Shown here piece by piece: positions 60,480 to 64,000 of a stretch of DNA of 64,000 nt. The DNA is from Congeria kusceri. Its lineage: Eukaryota; Mollusca; Bivalvia; Myida; Dreissenidae. Location of the stretch: contig CM051029.1 in assembly GCA_027627225.1 (NCBI GenBank), positions 11,083,715 through 11,147,714 on the forward strand, in the 5' to 3' direction. Every line of letters begins with the position of its first letter. Positions within the stretch are counted from its first letter, which is position 1. The position numbers were made by a program, and so were the translations under genes. The notes beneath the pieces are model-generated. The model saw nothing but the letters and a program-made list of their open reading frames with translations, was not told where the DNA came from and ran no database searches.

Positions 60480-62591
60480 AACACACGAGAAAGTACACCA
60501 CCAGCAAGCTACTACCACCACTCAAAACACTCCCAGAATTCACAAGAATGCAAACTTTGACTACACTGCCGTCATTAAATACACTGCTACTATTCACTAC
60601 ATTGCCACCACTCCAAACACTGCCACCACTCCGTACATTGCCAGCATTCATTCAACTGCAACCTTTCACTAAACAGCCGCCAGCCGCTACACTGCAACCA
60701 TTGAATACATTGCCACTACTGGCCAAAACATTTCTACTATGAGCCACTACACTTTCACTATTCCCTACACTTCCACCATTTACTAGACTGCCACCAGTAA
60801 CTACGCTGCCACCATTCACTACACTGCCATAATTGACTACAATGCCGACTTTCAATTCACTGCCACAATTTACCACATTGCTAAAATTAACTACACTGAA
60901 GCCATTCACTACACTGCCACCTTTCACTAGACTGCCATCATTTACTGCACTGCCACCATTCACAGCACTGTCACTTTCCACTTCACTGCCGTCTTTGACT
61001 GCCCTGTCACCTGTCACTATCCTGTAACATATCACTTAACTGCCAACTTTCACAAACCTGTCACCTTTAATTGTACGGTCACCTTTCACTTCCCGGTTAC
61101 ATTTCACTAACCTATCAACTCTCACTACATTCTCACCTTCCACAACACTGCAACTATTCACTGCACCGTCACCATTCACGGTTCCGCCCCTTTTCACTAC
61201 ACAGCAGTCTTTCACTACCCTGTCAACACTCACTACCCTGTAAAAATTTATTACACTTCCAACTTTTACTACCGTGTCAACTTTAATTGCACGGTCACCT
61301 TTAAATACATATACGCTGCCTCCTTTCACTACTTTTCCACCTTTCACTACATTTTAACTTTTCACTACACTTCACCATTCACTACATTGTCACAATTCAA
61401 CTTTCTGTCAACTTTCACAACAGTACCACTTGTCAGCGCACCGCCACCTTTAACTACACTGTCACGTTTTAATATATGCATGCTTCCATATTTCACTACA
61501 CAGCCACATTTCAATACACCGCCACCTTTAAAATTTACTTCAACTATTCACTGAACTGCCACTGTCACTTTTCTTTGCACTGTTACCATTTACAACCCTG
61601 TCACCATTCACAACACTTTCACCCTTCACTGCATTTTCACCTTTCACAACACTGTCACCTATTAATACACTGTCACTTTTCAACACACTCAAACCTTTCA
61701 ATACACTGCAACCTTTTTCTACATTATTACCTTCCTTACACTGCCATCATAGACAACGCGTTAACCATTCATTACAATGCCACTTTTCATTTTATTGTCA
61801 CCATTCTCTACACTGCCATCATTAACTACTCTGCCACCACTAACTACACTGCCATAATTCACTACACTGACACAATTCACTACTCTGCCATTTTCACTAC
61901 ACTGCCACCATTCACTCCACTGACACTACTAGGTACTAAAATGACACCATTAACTACACTGTCATCATGTCCTACACTGCCACCCTTTACTACTCTGTCA
62001 CTATTCACTAAACTGCCACTGTTCAATACAAAGCCACCATTCATTACACTTTCATCAATTACTACACTGCTACCACTCACTACAATGTCATCATTCACTA
62101 GACTGTCATCATTTCTACACTGTCAATATTCACTATACTACCACCATTCACTTCAATGCCACCATTTACTGCACTATCACCTTTCACTACACTGCCACCA
62201 TTCACAACACTGCCACTATTCACTACAATGCCACTATTCACTACACTGCCACCATTCACTACAAAGTCACCATTCACTACACTGTCACCATTCTCTACAA
62301 TGCCACCATGCTCTAGAATGCAGCCATTTACTACACTGCCATCATTCGCTACACTGTCCCCATTCACTACACTGCCATCGTTAACTACACTGCCGTCATT
62401 AAATACACTTTCATCATTCACTACACTGTCATCATTCACTACACTGCTATCATTCACTAACACTGCCACCATTCACTACAATGCCACCATTAACTACACT
62501 GCCATCATTTACTACAATGCCACCATTCACTACAATGCCACCATTCATGATACTGTCACCATTCACTACAATACCACCATTCACTAAAATG
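60480..62591. repeat. Degenerate 18-bp minisatellite, left part
   Basis: About 2.1 kb built on accattcactacactgcc with frequent substitutions and slips. In one plus frame a unit reads FTTLPP and in a minus frame it reads NGGSVV. Long frames on both strands (for example 302 codons at 61,476-62,384) are by-products. The subregion 61,036-61,470 is the most diverged (ctttcactaccctgtcaac-type units); 62,100-62,590 is the most regular. Confidence 0.92.
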
Positions 62592-63535
62592 CAGAGATTG
62601 GACCGAATATCCGAATATTGAATCAATCGAATATCGGATAATATTTGAATATATAAAAACGAATACGAATATTCGATTTTAAAATGTATTAAAAGACAAA
62701 ATTTTCTTTAAAATAATAATGTGTTTGTCAAGTTTGATTTCAACGTAAACTAGCAGGTCGGCTGAGGCAGTGTAACATTTTTACAACACATGCCAGACAT
62801 GTCCAATGAACGACAATAGATAATTGGCAGGATGGGCCACGTCTTTACAAGGGCAGAGAATTAACGGTTTTTAGGAGGCGCGAATATAACTCAGTGTATC
62901 CACAAATTACAAAACTGGGCCATGTTGTGATAACGGTTTCATAGTGTGCACAAGACGTACATTGTTGTTTATTGTCCTTAGGTGACATCTATATGGTTAA
63001 CTTGTTTACAGTAAATTACAATTACTCTATTAGTAAACCAATCAAAATGAATCAGATATCAGCCAATCAATTTCTTTTACAAAATAAGCATGATCTGGTC
63101 AATCTTAATATCCGTCACTTGTGAATTATTCTCCATTATATCAACACCATATAGTATACAAGAGACTTGACTAATAAGCAATGCAACCATGATGTGCTTG
63201 GAAGTACTTTTCGCGGTCATTTGACAACTCCAGGCAACGTGTAATCTATGTAAGGAGAAAATTGTGTCCGGAACGATTAACAATTTAATTTACAATACAT
63301 TTAACAATATCTTAAATTTCTTTATGTTAGCCTAGCACTCACTAAGTTATATCGCTCACTTACCACTGAAACAAACTAATAAAACTAACGTACACGTAGT
63401 ATACATATTTCGGATAGGTCAATAATCGCACAGAGTGCTGTGTATAGTAGTATTTACAAAAGGGAATATTAAAATGTATTCGAATATATGAAACTAATAT
63501 TTGAATATTCCAATAAGTAATCGGTCCATTCCCTA
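62592..63535. mobile_element. Non-autonomous hAT-like DNA transposon inserted in the minisatellite
   Basis: The 944-bp insertion begins cagagattggaccgaatat and ends (reverse complement) tagggaatggaccgattac, terminal inverted repeats of the C/TAGRG form seen in hAT elements and sharing TGGACCGA. Flanks are ctaaaatg (62,584-62,591) and ctaaatgc (63,536-63,543): an 8-bp target duplication apart from one A lost from the right-hand A run. Removing the insert and one copy restores the 18-bp register. Subterminal AT-rich gaatatt-type repeats lie at both ends. No transposase frame is present; the 68-codon minus frame at 63,077-63,283 is unrecognised. Confidence 0.75.
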
Positions 63536-63543
63536 CTAAATGC

Positions 63544-64000
63544 CATCATTCACTACAATATCACCATTCACTACAATGCCACCATTCACTTTCCTGTCAT
63601 CATTAACTTCACTGCCACCATTCACTACACTGCCATCATTCACTACAATTACACCATTTACTTCACTATCACCATTCACTACACTGTCATCATTCACTAC
63701 ACTACCATCATTTACTACACTGCCACCATTCACTACATTGTAACCATTTACTACACTGTCACCATTAGCTACAATGCCACCGTTAACTATAATGCCAATT
63801 TTCACTACACTGCCATCATTCGCTACACTGTCAACATTCACTACACTGCCACCATTCATTACACTGTCACCGTTCACTTCACTGTCACCATTCAATGCAC
63901 TGCCGCATTTCACTAAATTGACATTATTTACTACAATGCCCCACTTCACTTCACTGTCACCATTCACTACACTGACACCATGCACTACGCTCTCACCATT
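63544..64000. repeat. Degenerate 18-bp minisatellite, right part
   Basis: Continuation of the array after the transposon, running off the right edge of the window. The 149-codon minus frame and the 67-codon plus frame are repeat by-products. Confidence 0.92.

Noticed and set aside
61476..62384. 302-codon plus-strand frame
   Set aside because: Composed of 18-bp minisatellite units that slip between frames; no start context or domain.

Overview
The window looks like nuclear DNA of a bivalve mollusc, possibly a dreissenid. The reasons are its AT-rich, gene-poor character, long simple-sequence arrays, tRNA-derived short interspersed repeats, a 163-bp 'ttgttcaaattatgcccctgggg' type tandem repeat, and copies of a 'gattagcctgtgcggactgc' dispersed repeat, both of which I associate with bivalve genomes. 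The genus is a guess from memory of those repeats. There are no prokaryotic genes, operons, CRISPR arrays or rRNAs. Most long open frames are by-products of triplet, tetranucleotide or 18-bp repeats.

Layout. 1-1,175: a GC-richer, decayed tandem satellite. 1,176-11,990: AT-rich non-coding DNA with two large (ACT)n arrays, a foldback element and small repeats. 11,995-12,550: a dispersed repeat (second copy at 51.3 kb) and a tRNA-Thr-like relic. About 12,950-23,970: a giant imperfect palindrome, with two ~5.2-kb arms, colinear and roughly 95% alike by eye, around a 641-bp spacer. 24,040-31,860: a dispersed repeat copy, a tandem duplication, a perfect (CACT)n array with a decayed skirt, and AT-rich DNA. 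31,862-34,372: about 16 copies of a ~163-bp tandem repeat with a 3-unit higher-order period. 35,093-36,517 (minus): four short exon-like pieces that together resemble a decayed receptor-type protein tyrosine phosphatase. 37,828-37,918: a perfect 39-bp-arm palindrome. 43,711-53,201 (minus): the one convincing gene. 53.3-60.4 kb: AT-rich DNA with dispersed repeats. 60,480-64,000: a degenerate 18-bp minisatellite, split by a 944-bp non-autonomous hAT-like element that still shows its target-site duplication.

The gene at 43.7-53.2 kb encodes an immunoglobulin-superfamily receptor: up to eight Ig-type exons, one fibronectin type III exon, a transmembrane exon and a short tyrosine-rich cytoplasmic tail ending in a YVNM motif. 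Every exon whose borders can be placed, from the first Ig exon to the membrane exon, is flanked by phase-1 introns, so exons can be skipped without losing frame. Three Ig exons carry stops or frameshifts, and a fourth has lost its 5' part to a tRNA-like repeat fragment. The membrane-proximal half (two Ig exons, FN3, membrane and tail) is open throughout. The locus is therefore either a young pseudogene or a receptor that tolerates dead exons by skipping them. No signal-peptide exon, promoter or polyadenylation site could be assigned.
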